Positions 9,039 through 17,768 of a stretch of DNA of 64,000 nt are shown one piece after another; within the stretch, counting starts at the first letter, position 1; each line of letters begins with the position of its first letter. The DNA is from an uncultured Saprospiraceae bacterium (GTDB lineage Bacteria; Bacteroidota; Bacteroidia; Chitinophagales; Saprospiraceae). The notes beneath the pieces are model-generated. The model worked only from the letters and a program-made list of their open reading frames with translations. It did not search any database and was not told the origin of the DNA. The stretch is taken from contig CALIAU010000022.1 of the NCBI GenBank assembly GCA_938045585.1, positions 124,001 to 188,000 of the forward strand, written 5' to 3'. The translations under genes and the position numbers were made by a program.

Positions 9039-9131
9039 TTTCACTGTTTTTAACGATTCTTTATGACAATATTTGGACGCATAATAATAACAAATATGTT
9101 TTTAATCCGTCTAAATTATAATAAACGTAGT

Positions 9132-9139
9132 TATCTTTG
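9132..9139 (+). promoter_or_regulatory. -7 promoter element of the TPR gene
   Basis: TATCTTTG matches TAnnTTTG. It overlaps the TTG at 9137 that could open a longer reading frame, so initiation at that TTG is unlikely and the ATG at 9155 is chosen. The predicted 5' leader is only about ten bases. Confidence 0.6.
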
Positions 9140-9154
9140 TTAAACACACGTAAC

Positions 9155-10159
9155 ATGAAAAATTTCTTCCTAACAATCATTCTTGCAATACTCTGCCTTC
9201 CAGTGGTAGCACAAGAGCTAGATAGTGAACTCGGGTTCATCTATGTAAAGGGAGAATATCTCATGGGTACTGAGCGCTACGAAGACGCTATCGTTGAATT
9301 GAACAAGGTGATCAAGAAGAATGTTTCCTACAAAGATGCGCTTTTATTAAGAGCGGAGGCGAAATATGCCTTGGGTGCCTATCTTGGAACACGGAAAGAC
9401 ATCCTTTTATGGGTGGATAATAATGGGATATCTCCGAAAGCAAGCCAACTTCTAGGTTTAGCTGAATATCAATTAGAAAATTATATAGCCGCTGAGAATA
9501 GTTTAATCATGGCTGCAGCCTTTATAGATACAGATGAACGCATCTATGAGGCACTAGGTGAAATCCACTACCAAAATGACGATTTATCAAGTGCATGTAG
9601 CAGTTGGTCTGAAGCCTCAGCCTTAGGTTCAAGTTTAGCTAAAAAGCAACAAAGAAAATATTGCTCTGGAGTTGCCTCATCTACAAAGTCAAGTAGAGCG
9701 ACTACGAAGAAGCCTGTCAAAAAAACAAATAACGATACGAGTAGATCTCAAGGCTCTGAAATTGCATCAACCGAAGAAGCACCCATGGAATACGATGACG
9801 ATGATATCGAAGAGATGTTAGAAGAGGAAAAGGTAGAAGAAGTGGATATAGAGTCAGTGAATGAAATGTATATAGATGAGGATCTTACCTTAGAACTCCG
9901 TGATGGACTAGGCGCAAGAGAAATCTTGAAACAGCCAAATATTCTGATTTTGTCTGATGACTCGGGGGATGTTACAATAAACCTGTGTGTTAGTAAAAGT
10001 GGAAGGGTAGAGAGCGCTGAATTTAATAAAGACTTATCTACCTTACAAACGAAGAGCATTATTTCCCTAGCTCTGCGTAAGGCCAAAGATTTCTGGTTTG
10101 AGAAATCTAAGTCTAAGGTCTGTGGAACCATTGCCTTCAAGGTAACTGGTAGACAATAA
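9155..10159 (+). CDS. Periplasmic TPR protein with acidic linker and TonB-C-like end
   Basis: 334 residues. A signal peptide (MKNFFLTIILAILCLPVVAQ) is followed by three to four TPR-like helical pairs at about 25-165 (GEYLMGTERYEDAIVELNKV, AEYQLENYIAAENSLIMAAA, LGEIHYQNDDLSSACSSWSEA). Next come a Lys/Ser/Thr-rich linker and a strongly acidic stretch (MEYDDDDIEEMLEEEKVEEV). The last 85 residues resemble a TonB C-terminal-like domain (VTINLCVSKSGRVESAEF, then GTIAFKVTG). It is probably a periplasmic scaffold. Function is not known, and the TonB-like assignment of the end is tentative. Confidence 0.65.
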   Translation: MKNFFLTIILAILCLPVVAQELDSELGFIYVKGEYLMGTERYEDAIVELNKVIKKNVSYKDALLLRAEAKYALGAYLGTRKDILLWVDNNGISPKASQLLGLAEYQLENYIAAENSLIMAAAFIDTDERIYEALGEIHYQNDDLSSACSSWSEASALGSSLAKKQQRKYCSGVASSTKSSRATTKKPVKKTNNDTSRSQGSEIASTEEAPMEYDDDDIEEMLEEEKVEEVDIESVNEMYIDEDLTLELRDGLGAREILKQPNILILSDDSGDVTINLCVSKSGRVESAEFNKDLSTLQTKSIISLALRKAKDFWFEKSKSKVCGTIAFKVTGRQ

Positions 10160-10223
10160 TTTTCTTTTAGTAATATATCTGCTTTATGTGTGAGTGCAAG
10201 TATTTGCAGCTAAACAATTATTT

Positions 10224-10715
10224 CTAGAATAGAGATGCTACTAACTTTCTTCTATTGTAGAACGAATCAATAAGAAGCATAGCAGAGATTATCAGTAATA
10301 CATAGCTATAGTTTTTGAATGTACTGAGCCCTGGAATATCTAAGCTGTAATTTGGTATATATTGTTCAAGATATGCACTTAAGCTAGAACCACTTGCAGT
10401 AGCATCTGACTGAAAGATAAGAGCAAAGAACGTGACCGCTAATACAGTCAATGGAATGATAAAAAGATTCCCTAGCTTCACTGGCTCGTATTTCTTTACT
10501 TTTTGGGATGAGAGTGAGGACATAATATTTTGAGAAAAAGCAGAGCTAGGAGAGTGGAGCGGGAGGGCTGCTAATAAGCTATTTGCTTCTTTGTAGGCTT
10601 TGTAGCTATCCATTAATGCAGAATCTGTTTGCAATTGCTCACGGACAAAAACTGCTTGGTCCTCGTTGAGATTTCCATCTATATACTCAATTATGATTTG
10701 CTCTGTTATTTTCAT
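10224..10715 (-). CDS. Putative anti-sigma factor, single-pass membrane protein
   Basis: 163 residues from the ATG at 10715, starting 11 bases after the sigma factor stop. The N-terminal 50 residues resemble the small helical sigma-binding region of anti-sigma factors (IIEYIDGNLNEDQAVFVREQ). Membrane helices are predicted near residues 83-103 (IIPLTVLAVTFFALIF) and 137-152 (YVLLIISAMLLIDSF). There is no zinc-binding HxxxCxxC, so it is not a classical ZAS protein. The assignment rests mainly on position directly downstream of an ECF sigma gene and on the N-terminal composition. Confidence 0.65.
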   Translation of the reverse strand: MKITEQIIIEYIDGNLNEDQAVFVREQLQTDSALMDSYKAYKEANSLLAALPLHSPSSAFSQNIMSSLSSQKVKKYEPVKLGNLFIIPLTVLAVTFFALIFQSDATASGSSLSAYLEQYIPNYSLDIPGLSTFKNYSYVLLIISAMLLIDSFYNRRKLVASLF

Positions 10716-10726
10716 CTTTCTCAGTA

Positions 10727-11278
10727 TCAAGGTAAATACAATTTTTTTAATTCTGGGCTAATCCGCTCTTTCAATTTTTTACGAATCCTAAATAGTTTGA
10801 TTTTAATATTATTCTCTTTTAAGCCTGTAATCTTTGCAAGATCTCTTACCTGCATCTCTTCGAAATAAAACAAGCGAATAATGGTGCGATCTTCTTCATC
10901 TAGCGTTTCTATGACAGATTGTAAAATTCCAAATCGCTCCTCATCCAGTAATTTGGAATGGACCCTATCTTCTTCTTTAAGCTGTGCACTGTGATCTTCA
11001 ATATTCACTGTACGTTTTCTCTTACGTAGATGGTCTAATGAGGTTCTATATGCTATCCGATATAACCAGGTACTAAACTTAGAAGTCTTATCAAAGCTTG
11101 TCAACTTTTTGTAAGCTTTGATAAAGCTATCCTGACTGGCCTCCTCTGCATCTTGGGTGTTTTTAAGAACAGAGACACAAACTGACATGACGTAATCTTT
11201 ATGACGTTCTATCAAGAGTTCGAAGTCTTGTAGTGAACCAGTTAGGACTCTGTCTATAATTTTGAAGTCGTCTATCAT
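10727..11278 (-). CDS. ECF-type RNA polymerase sigma factor
   Basis: 183 residues from the ATG at 11278; the longer frame starts with TTG inside the preceding gene. Region 2 is clear (FELLIERHKDYVMSVCVSVL, DAEEASQDSFIKAYKKL, STWLYRIAYRTSLDHLRKRK). Region 4 has a normal helix-turn-helix (IIRLFYFEEMQVRDLAKITG, then IKIKLFRIRKKL). These proteins direct RNA polymerase to stress or surface-related promoters. The gene lies between a DUF6249 membrane protein upstream and the putative anti-sigma factor downstream, a common Bacteroidota arrangement. The regulon is unknown. Confidence 0.9.
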   Translation of the reverse strand: MIDDFKIIDRVLTGSLQDFELLIERHKDYVMSVCVSVLKNTQDAEEASQDSFIKAYKKLTSFDKTSKFSTWLYRIAYRTSLDHLRKRKRTVNIEDHSAQLKEEDRVHSKLLDEERFGILQSVIETLDEEDRTIIRLFYFEEMQVRDLAKITGLKENNIKIKLFRIRKKLKERISPELKKLYLP

Positions 11279-11312
11279 CAATATATTTGCTTGCAGGAGA
11301 GTATTTAGGGTC

Positions 11313-11675
11313 TTAGAATTTTTCTTCTGAGTCCTCTCGTTCAAACTTCCTGTCCAGCATATGGGATATAATCAATCCTACTCCTCCACCAATCATAATT
11401 AAAGGTGCGATCATCCGACCTCCATCCATATGTAAGCTGTGCTCTAATACGGACCCAGTCATAAAGCCACAACCTACCCCAGTCAAAAGACATCCTAGTT
11501 TAAAGGCTAAAGAACCACCTACTTTCTTTTTAGGGTAAAAGATGGTTGCGTCTGCACCCGAATCTATTAATGCCATACGCTCAGCATGTCGAGTTCTAAA
11601 AAACATTAAGGCGATGGTAAGTACTGTTCCGAAAACGGAAATGATTGCTACTACTTCTGTTATAAACATAATCAT
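11313..11675 (-). CDS. DUF6249-like membrane protein
   Basis: 120 residues from the ATG at 11675. One membrane helix opens the protein (TEVVAIISVFGTVLTIALMF), then a short charged stretch RTRHAERMALIDSGAD that is typical of this group, and then two more helices (LAFKLGCLLTGVGCGFMTGS, IAPLIMIGGGVGLIISHML). Homologues in Bacteroidota commonly precede ECF sigma factor genes, as here, with the sigma gene beginning 34 bases downstream. A role in the same regulatory circuit is inferred only from position. Confidence 0.7.
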   Translation of the reverse strand: MIMFITEVVAIISVFGTVLTIALMFFRTRHAERMALIDSGADATIFYPKKKVGGSLAFKLGCLLTGVGCGFMTGSVLEHSLHMDGGRMIAPLIMIGGGVGLIISHMLDRKFEREDSEEKF

Positions 11676-11804
11676 CAATTTTGGTGATTTAACGTAATGC
11701 CAGATGATCTGGTTACATAATTTACAGAAAAGAACAGGGAAATAAGGAGTTGAGGTAAAAAGAAAGAGATTGCAAGCTAAATTGGCTGTAAGGTACTGCT
11801 GATT

Positions 11805-12410
11805 TTAGATCCGAAAACCCATTCCAAATAGGATGTTTATGTTTCTTGAATTGAGGTTTTGGATAGGATTTCCTTCCTCGTTGGTGTATTGGATACCGTC
11901 TGATTCGGTAAAACTGCGCTTAAGACTTAGAATAAGATATGTTTTATCTAAGTAGTAATGGAGGCCTGTATGTAATAATATATCATTGCGATTTGTAAGA
12001 ACGGCAGTTGATCTATCATTAAATTTTTCAGAGAGTTTATAAGCAAAACCGCCTCCAGCAAACAATACCAGTCTGGACGAAAATTTTCTTTCTAAATGGG
12101 GGATAAACTCGATGTATCTACGTGTTGCAGGGATAGTTTCCAAAAGACCAAAGCCAATGGTTTTTGTCCCTGTGATTTTATGCCCTTTTTGAGAGAATTG
12201 AATATCCGCCTTAATAGCATACGTGGGATTCAGCTCTTTTACCAAAGCTGCACCAACAAAGAAGCCAGACTTAAAAGTTGTGAAATAGGGATAGTTTTGA
12301 TTATAGCTCGTGTTCCCCATCTGCAGTCCCATACTAAAGTCAATTTCTACCTGGGAATGGATGCTGGTAGAAAGACAGATAAGAATCAAACATGTCCAGA
12401 AAGCTTTCAT
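11805..12410 (-). CDS. Outer-membrane beta-barrel (porin-like) protein
   Basis: 201 residues from the ATG at 12410; the longer frame begins with TTG. A signal peptide is present (MKAFWTCLILICLSTSIHSQ). The body alternates hydrophobic and polar residues in short strands with several GxxxG-like turns (FSMGLQMGNTSYNQNY, YAIKADIQFSQKGHKITG, RLVLFAGGGFAYKL), ending in the aromatic-rich INILFGMGFRI. This is the pattern of the Bacteroidota outer-membrane beta-barrel group (PF13568-like), eight strands. No ligand or role can be assigned. Monocistronic. Confidence 0.75.
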   Translation of the reverse strand: MKAFWTCLILICLSTSIHSQVEIDFSMGLQMGNTSYNQNYPYFTTFKSGFFVGAALVKELNPTYAIKADIQFSQKGHKITGTKTIGFGLLETIPATRRYIEFIPHLERKFSSRLVLFAGGGFAYKLSEKFNDRSTAVLTNRNDILLHTGLHYYLDKTYLILSLKRSFTESDGIQYTNEEGNPIQNLNSRNINILFGMGFRI

Positions 12411-12645
12411 GCAGGGCTTTTTCACTGTAAACTTCAGTATTAACAACTGTATGAAAACATGAATTTTACGAGTTTATTGTATATCCTTAAGAAAAAATAT
12501 GGTAGAATGTTGAAGCATGTCTGCTGAAAACAGAATTATGATACGCTTTCACATTGAAGTGCACATACTTCAAATTAACATTGAAGAGGCAAAGTTTCGT
12601 GTAAGTAATTTTAAGAAAAATGAATATTGTGCGTGAGTTATAAGC

Positions 12646-12676
12646 AAAAAAAAGGCCCTTGTCAAAAACAAGAGCC
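12646..12676 (-). terminator. Rho-independent terminator of the 12697-13047 gene
   Basis: GGCCCTTGT (12654-12662) pairs with ACAAGAGCC (12668-12676) with one mismatch. A run of eight A on the plus strand (12646-12653) becomes the U-tract on the minus strand, 20 bases after the stop codon of the minus-strand gene. Confidence 0.8.
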
Positions 12677-12696
12677 ACCTTACTTTATGGGGATGC

Positions 12697-13047
12697 TCAT
12701 TTCCTAACGAGTAATCGCTTGGAAACAACTGCATCCGAGTGTAGGTCTTTAACTTTAATAATGTAAAGACCTGCATTTAAATCGTCCACGGGTAGACTTG
12801 TTAATTCACTCTTCATTTGCACTTCTTTAATTACCTTGCCTAGGGAATTCAGGATAAGAATCTGCGTATCTTTGCTGCCTTTAATATTTAAATTAGTCAC
12901 AGACGATGCTGGATTTGGAAAAATATCCAACGAAAGTTTGCTTGTTTTAACTATAGGATCACCGCTAAGGCAATTCGCATTAGACGAAGTTCCTAAAGCC
13001 ATAAAAAATACTGAAAAGAAAAGTGATATGTAAAACTTTCTGACCAT
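12697..13047 (-). CDS. Minimal T9SS cargo: signal peptide plus type A sorting domain only
   Basis: 116 residues. A signal peptide (residues 1-25) is followed by fewer than 20 residues of linker, and then a full type A T9SS C-terminal domain: LDIFPNPASSVTNLNIKG, ILILNSLGKVIKEV, GLYIIKVKDLHSDAVV and KRLLVRK. No passenger domain exists. Such tail-only genes could be relics of a larger cargo that lost its passenger, or small surface proteins in their own right. A good terminator follows at 12646-12676, and there is no in-frame damage. The function is unknown. Confidence 0.75.
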   Translation of the reverse strand: MVRKFYISLFFSVFFMALGTSSNANCLSGDPIVKTSKLSLDIFPNPASSVTNLNIKGSKDTQILILNSLGKVIKEVQMKSELTSLPVDDLNAGLYIIKVKDLHSDAVVSKRLLVRK

Positions 13048-13099
13048 TCAATCTGATTTAACATTCTCTATATATAGGACACAATAATACGCGGCTACC

Positions 13100-13702
13100 C
13101 TAGTCCCTTATGTCAAATTCTTTACAATCTTCCATTTTATCGATATCAAACATACCAAGGGGGAAATTATATAGTTCAAGAGGGAATTTATCTACAATAC
13201 CATGCTTTGCACCTTTATCTCCTTGTAAATCAGTAAGATAGGAGAAACTTTGGGAAGGAAATACACTAGGCGGCCCCTTGCTATTACCATAGTTTGACAA
13301 TATAATAGCCTTTGGGTTGCTCTTGTGTAAGGCGAGGATTTCTTTTATATTTTTTTCTTCCAGCAAGATTTGATCGGGTAAGACCAAAAGAATACCCCTA
13401 TAGTCTTTCTCCATGATCTTAGACACACCACAGGCTATGGAACTTCCCATACCCTCTAAATGATTGTCATTGTGAATGATATTTATTTGAGGATAAACAG
13501 AAAGCGCATCTAGTATTCGGTCTTTGTAAGCTCCAGTAACTAAATACGTATCCCTAGGGGCGAAATCTTGTAAAACGGTGGATACACATCTAAGAATTAA
13601 AGACTCATCCTTATACTTTAGAACTAATTTGGCCTTTCCCATACGTTTAGAAGAACCTGCAGCTAAAATGAGACAGGCGTATGCATCTGTATCTTCTGTC
13701 AT
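13100..13702 (-). CDS. MobA-like NTP transferase (molybdenum cofactor nucleotidyltransferase type)
   Basis: 200 residues. The nucleotide-binding signature LILAAGSSKRMGKAKLVLKY is at residues 11-30. VLPDQ (about 107-111) occupies the metal-binding acidic position of the family. It resembles MocA/MobA-type enzymes that attach CMP or GMP to molybdopterin. Context supports the cytosine-dinucleotide type: it overlaps the MOSC gene by one base, and divergent from that lie two subunits of a xanthine-oxidase-family molybdoenzyme, which use MCD in many bacteria. Specificity for CTP is inference. Confidence 0.85.
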   Translation of the reverse strand: MTEDTDAYACLILAAGSSKRMGKAKLVLKYKDESLILRCVSTVLQDFAPRDTYLVTGAYKDRILDALSVYPQINIIHNDNHLEGMGSSIACGVSKIMEKDYRGILLVLPDQILLEEKNIKEILALHKSNPKAIILSNYGNSKGPPSVFPSQSFSYLTDLQGDKGAKHGIVDKFPLELYNFPLGMFDIDKMEDCKEFDIRD

Positions 13703-14499
13703 TAGACTGTAAATTTGTCACCGACTGAAATCACTCCCTCTGTGAGGCAAATTGCGTTCATTGTAAAGTTTACATAATTTCCTTCTCTTCGATAGCTACT
13801 TAAAGTTTTGAGCGGCTCCTTACTGGTGCTGCCCGTATCCTGATTTATTGTTGTAACCACACATCTCGAGCAGGGCTTCACCATTCTAAAGTCTAAACCA
13901 TTTATTTGAAAGTCAGTCCAAGTATCTTCTGCATGCGGAGTATCTGTTTCTACTATTATTGTAGATCTAAATCGTGTTTCTGGAAGTGCTTCTTCAAGCT
14001 TAGAATTCAAAAGTTCTACACTCGCAGTTCCCAGAATAGTATAGGGATAGCCATCAGAAAACCGAATAGCAACTTCATCAGGTGCTACACGAATCTTTTT
14101 AATACGTGGTGTTTTAGCTTTTAAACAAACTAATTGTAGTTGTTTACCTAGGTGCTCAGAAAACCATTCGCTTAACTCGGTCTTACAGACATCAGCAATG
14201 AGCGTATGTTCCCAGATTTGTACAGTTCGCTCACCTTCCTTGGTATGGATAAATGGAAGTAGAATTTTTTCTTCCTTATAGCTGACCTCCACGCCCTCGT
14301 CTTTTAATGCAGTTTTGAAATGTACCATGAAACGAAGTTCACGTTGGGTTTGGAACGTACCCTCTTCATCTACCAGCATCCAATGTCTATCCCATTGGAT
14401 ACCTTCTTGTAAGGCTTTGGTAGAATGGACAGAAATTCCCCCCATACCTTTAATAGGGTAGAGTTGAATTTGTTTTATGGTGTGTAACTTGCTTATCAT
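13702..14499 (-). CDS. MOSC domain protein (mARC/YcbX-like)
   Basis: 265 residues from the ATG at 14499; a GTG at 14535 could add 12 residues. An N-terminal MOSC_N beta-barrel domain (IKQIQLYPIKGMGGISV, WDRHWMLVDEEGTFQTQREL) is followed by the MOSC domain (KPCSRCVVTTINQDTG at about 208-223). The conserved Cys in that motif binds the molybdenum cofactor in characterised mARC/YcbX proteins. There is no C-terminal ferredoxin domain, so electrons must come from a partner. Translationally coupled to the MobA-like gene (TAATG overlap). Confidence 0.87.
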   Translation of the reverse strand: MISKLHTIKQIQLYPIKGMGGISVHSTKALQEGIQWDRHWMLVDEEGTFQTQRELRFMVHFKTALKDEGVEVSYKEEKILLPFIHTKEGERTVQIWEHTLIADVCKTELSEWFSEHLGKQLQLVCLKAKTPRIKKIRVAPDEVAIRFSDGYPYTILGTASVELLNSKLEEALPETRFRSTIIVETDTPHAEDTWTDFQINGLDFRMVKPCSRCVVTTINQDTGSTSKEPLKTLSSYRREGNYVNFTMNAICLTEGVISVGDKFTV

Positions 14500-14599
14500 G
14501 CTTCCTAACTTTATTAATAAAAGTAGGGTATTCACTGCAGAATGAGCTTAAATATTTCTTTATATTTAGAATAATCTAATATCATCAAAATTATACATC

Positions 14600-15058
14600 A
14601 TGGCAAGCTATGAATTAAATGTAAACGGGAAAAATTATACAGTGGATGTAGACGCTGACATGCCTATTCTATGGGTACTGCGCGATACCCTCGGTCTAGT
14701 GGGAACGAAATACGGATGTGGTATATCGCAATGTGGCGCCTGCACGATTCATTTAGATGGTACAGCTGCACGTTCTTGCGGCATACCAGTATCCAAGATA
14801 GAAGGGAAAAAAATAACAACGATTGAGGGCCTATCAAAAGATGGTTCGCATCCTGTGCAGCAGGCCTGGATTGAACATGATGTGCCTCAATGTGGTTATT
14901 GTCAAGCAGGCCAGATAATGACAGCGTCGGCTTTTTTAAAAGATAACAAGAGTCCATCTGATGAAGATATTCAACAGGCAATGAGTGGGAATCTATGTAG
15001 ATGTGGTACCTATTTAAGAATTAGAAAAGCAGTAAAAACTGCTTCCAAAAACAGCTAA
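14600..15058 (+). CDS. 2Fe-2S subunit of a molybdenum hydroxylase (isoquinoline 1-oxidoreductase alpha-like)
   Basis: 152 residues. All eight cluster cysteines of the xanthine-oxidase-family small subunit are visible: four in the plant-type ferredoxin domain ([20 protein letters not shown] plus RSCG) and four in the helical domain ([10 protein letters not shown] and GNLCRCGTY). It shuttles electrons from the Mo centre to an outside acceptor. The large subunit starts three bases downstream. No FAD subunit is encoded, as in IorAB-type enzymes. Confidence 0.93.
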   Translation: MASYELNVNGKNYTVDVDADMPILWVLRDTLGLVGTKYGCGISQCGACTIHLDGTAARSCGIPVSKIEGKKITTIEGLSKDGSHPVQQAWIEHDVPQCGYCQAGQIMTASAFLKDNKSPSDEDIQQAMSGNLCRCGTYLRIRKAVKTASKNS

Positions 15059-15061
15059 GCT

Positions 15062-17191
15062 ATGACTATTAAAACAGATAGAAGATCCTTTATAAAAGTG
15101 AGTACAGCTGCAGGTGGCGGTCTCATGTTGGGATTTACCTGGGTAGCTTGTAAGCCAGAAGCAGAACATGCAATTGCATTAGCGATGCCTGAAGAGTGGT
15201 ATGATGTGAATGCATTTTTGAAAATTGGTGATACGGGCTTAGTGAGTATAATGTCTCCTAATCCAGAAATAGGTCAGAATGTAAAAACTTCTATGCCTAT
15301 GATAGTTGCAGAAGAACTGGGAGTAGATTGGAAAGATGTAATTGTAGAGCAAGCAGCTTTGTCAAAAGATTTTGATAGACAGGTTGCGGGAGGAAGTCAG
15401 TCTATTCGCAAGAGCTGGGATAGCTTACGGAATGCGGGTGCAACAGCGAGAGAAATGTTGATTAGCGCTGCAGCAGAAAAGATGGAAGTAGATGCAAGAG
15501 AATGTACAGTGGACAAAGGCATTATTAGTCATAGTTCAGGTAAGTCCGTGAGCTTTGGCGAGGTAGCGTCTATGGCTTCAAAGCAAGAAGTACCAACACA
15601 GGTAAGTTTTAAAGATCCAAGTGCATATAAGATAATAGGAACGGATCGTAGAAATGTAGATGGAAAAAACATTGTTCAAGGCAAACCCTTATTTGGAATT
15701 GACACACGCAAAGAGGGTATGATGTATGCGAGTGTATTAAGACCACCTTCTTTTGGACAGACATTGGAAACCTTTGATGATAGTGCAGCAAAAAATGTAA
15801 AAGGCGTCACGGAGGTGATTCGCTTTGGAGACAAGATTGCAGTCTTAGGAAATTCAAACTGGGCAGCTATAAAAGGCAAGAAATCGCTTAAAGCAATATG
15901 GAAAAAAGGAGAAAGCTTAGAAAATAGTGCAGACCATGATGCAGCGATGAAGCAAATACTAAAAAACGCGAAAGGTGAGTCGCTGCGTAAAGATGGAGAT
16001 GTTGCAAAGGCCTTTAAGGAAGCAGACTCTATCCTGGATCGTACCTATGAAGCACCTTTCTTACCGCATAATTGTATGGAACCTATGAATTTCATGGCCT
16101 CAGTAGAAGGGGAGAAGTGTTATGCTGAAGGTCCTATCCAGACACCAGAATGGACACAGAACAGGATAGCAACTGCTACAGGATTAAAACCTGAAAATGT
16201 TGAAATTAAATTAACACGAATGGGGGGAGGATTTGGAAGACGTTTATACGGAGACTTTGCAGAAGAAGTAGCTCAAATTTCTCAGAAAGCGGGTGTTCCA
16301 GTACAGCTGCTCTTTACAAGGGAAGACGATATGACAGCAGGAACCTATAGACCTGCTTCAAAATATAGGATTCAAGCAGCTGTAAAAGATGGTAAATTAA
16401 CAGCGTATAAATTAACTGAGGCCGCAATGAATTCTAACATGTACGGCCTGATTGCACATTTCTTTCCAGCTGGCTGTGTAGACAACTACGAGGTGGTCGC
16501 GGGAAAAGTTGAAAGTAATATAACTACTGGGGCTTGGAGAGCTCCATACACTAACTTCCTTGGCTTTGCCGAACAAAGTTTCTTTGATGAATTAGCAGCA
16601 GAGATGAAAATAGATCCAGTACAATTGCGATTGGATTTACTCGAGAACGTCAAAGGAACTACAGATGAAAATATAGAATATTCTGGCGAACGGATGCAGG
16701 GTGTTATTAAACTCGCAGCGGAGAAAGCAGGATGGGGAAAGGCAAAAGATGGTGTCTATCAGGGCTTCAGTGCCTACTACTCACATAATACACATGTGGC
16801 TGAAGTGGCAGAAGTCGTTTTGGAGGACAACAAACCAGTTGTTAAGAAGGTGTATTGTGCAGTGGATTGTGGGATTGTCATAAATCCATTAGCCGCCAAA
16901 AATCAAATCGAAGGTGGCATCATTGATGGAATAGGTCACGCTATGTTTGGTGATTTGACCTTTGAAAAAGGAAGTCCGTCCGCATCTAACTTTGATAGAT
17001 ATCGACTTATCCGAAACATAGAAGCACCGGATGTAGAGGTACACTTTGTAGAAAACGTATTGTCGCCAACAGGCCTGGGAGAACCCAGTCTACCTCCAGC
17101 AGGGGGAGCAGTTGCTAATGCAATTGCAGCAGCTACAGGAGATCGTTTTTACAAACAACCCTTCATTCAGTATAAGGATGTCATTGGATAA
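15062..17191 (+). CDS. Molybdopterin-binding subunit of an IorB-like aldehyde/N-heterocycle oxidoreductase
   Basis: 709 residues. The N-terminus has a twin-arginine export signal (DRRSFIKVSTAAGGG) with a Cys after the hydrophobic stretch (GFTWVACK), so it may be a Tat-exported lipoprotein in the periplasm. Mo-cofactor contacts typical of the family are seen: RMGGGFGRRLYGDF, GAWRAPYTNFLGFAEQ, and GLGEPSLPPAGGAVANA with the catalytic Glu. The substrate (aldehyde, heterocycle or another hydroxylatable compound) cannot be deduced. It forms an operon with the 2Fe-2S subunit, and the divergent MobA-like and MOSC genes probably serve its cofactor. Confidence 0.92.
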   Translation: MTIKTDRRSFIKVSTAAGGGLMLGFTWVACKPEAEHAIALAMPEEWYDVNAFLKIGDTGLVSIMSPNPEIGQNVKTSMPMIVAEELGVDWKDVIVEQAALSKDFDRQVAGGSQSIRKSWDSLRNAGATAREMLISAAAEKMEVDARECTVDKGIISHSSGKSVSFGEVASMASKQEVPTQVSFKDPSAYKIIGTDRRNVDGKNIVQGKPLFGIDTRKEGMMYASVLRPPSFGQTLETFDDSAAKNVKGVTEVIRFGDKIAVLGNSNWAAIKGKKSLKAIWKKGESLENSADHDAAMKQILKNAKGESLRKDGDVAKAFKEADSILDRTYEAPFLPHNCMEPMNFMASVEGEKCYAEGPIQTPEWTQNRIATATGLKPENVEIKLTRMGGGFGRRLYGDFAEEVAQISQKAGVPVQLLFTREDDMTAGTYRPASKYRIQAAVKDGKLTAYKLTEAAMNSNMYGLIAHFFPAGCVDNYEVVAGKVESNITTGAWRAPYTNFLGFAEQSFFDELAAEMKIDPVQLRLDLLENVKGTTDENIEYSGERMQGVIKLAAEKAGWGKAKDGVYQGFSAYYSHNTHVAEVAEVVLEDNKPVVKKVYCAVDCGIVINPLAAKNQIEGGIIDGIGHAMFGDLTFEKGSPSASNFDRYRLIRNIEAPDVEVHFVENVLSPTGLGEPSLPPAGGAVANAIAAATGDRFYKQPFIQYKDVIG

Positions 17192-17293
17192 TTACTTTTT
17201 GTCCTTATCATTCACAATAATTGGAATGCCTTGATTGATCATAGTTTGTTAAGCTATTTGTCGATTTAAGTCATTTTTATCCTAACGAACTGT

Positions 17294-17758
17294 TCAACAT
17301 ATACCTTCAATAGTATACTGAACATTGTTAAAGTTTATTATATCACCTAGGTCTTTACCCAAAATAGGTCGAGCTATGGGGGCATCTTTTGAGATAACAA
17401 AGTAGGTAGTTTCATGCATTCTTATCCGACCAAGACCCACACTGATAAGAAAGATTCCCTTATCTGTTTTAACCATGCTTCCTTCTTGGATAGTCTCCAA
17501 AACAGGAGATTTCTGATGTAATTTAAGTCGGGTGAGATCGGTCAAGATTTGAGAGCGTTGACCTTCTAGCTTATCTATTTCCGACTGCATCATTTCCCTA
17601 CTCGTCTCAAATTTGTCACCAGCAGAACTCTTGGTTTCATTCTGTTGGGCATTTTGTAAAGAAACCACAGTCTTATGTATTGCCTGACTACGTTCCTGAA
17701 GAACTTCTATGCAATGAGCAAGGAGCTCTTGTTTATTTTGGAAAAGTAGGCCAGCCAA
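17294..17758 (-). CDS. GreA/GreB-like transcription elongation factor family protein
   Basis: 154 residues. The N-terminal half is a long helical hairpin (SAGDKFETSREMMQSEIDKL resembles the acidic-tip coiled coil of GreA). The C-terminal half is the FKBP-like Gre domain, with FVISKDAPIARPILGKDLGD near residues 119-138. Gre factors rescue arrested RNA polymerase. This Bacteroidota subgroup is often mis-annotated as 3-oxoacyl-ACP synthase. The start appears to be TTG (17758), 10 bases after the desaturase stop, suggesting cotranscription. Whether it acts as a true cleavage factor is uncertain. Confidence 0.8.
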   Translation of the reverse strand: MAGLLFQNKQELLAHCIEVLQERSQAIHKTVVSLQNAQQNETKSSAGDKFETSREMMQSEIDKLEGQRSQILTDLTRLKLHQKSPVLETIQEGSMVKTDKGIFLISVGLGRIRMHETTYFVISKDAPIARPILGKDLGDIINFNNVQYTIEGIC

Positions 17759-17768
17759 ATTCAGTATT

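Noticed and set aside
8023-9121. Several plus-strand open frames opposite the thiolase gene
   Set aside because: They are shadows of a strongly conserved enzyme on the minus strand.
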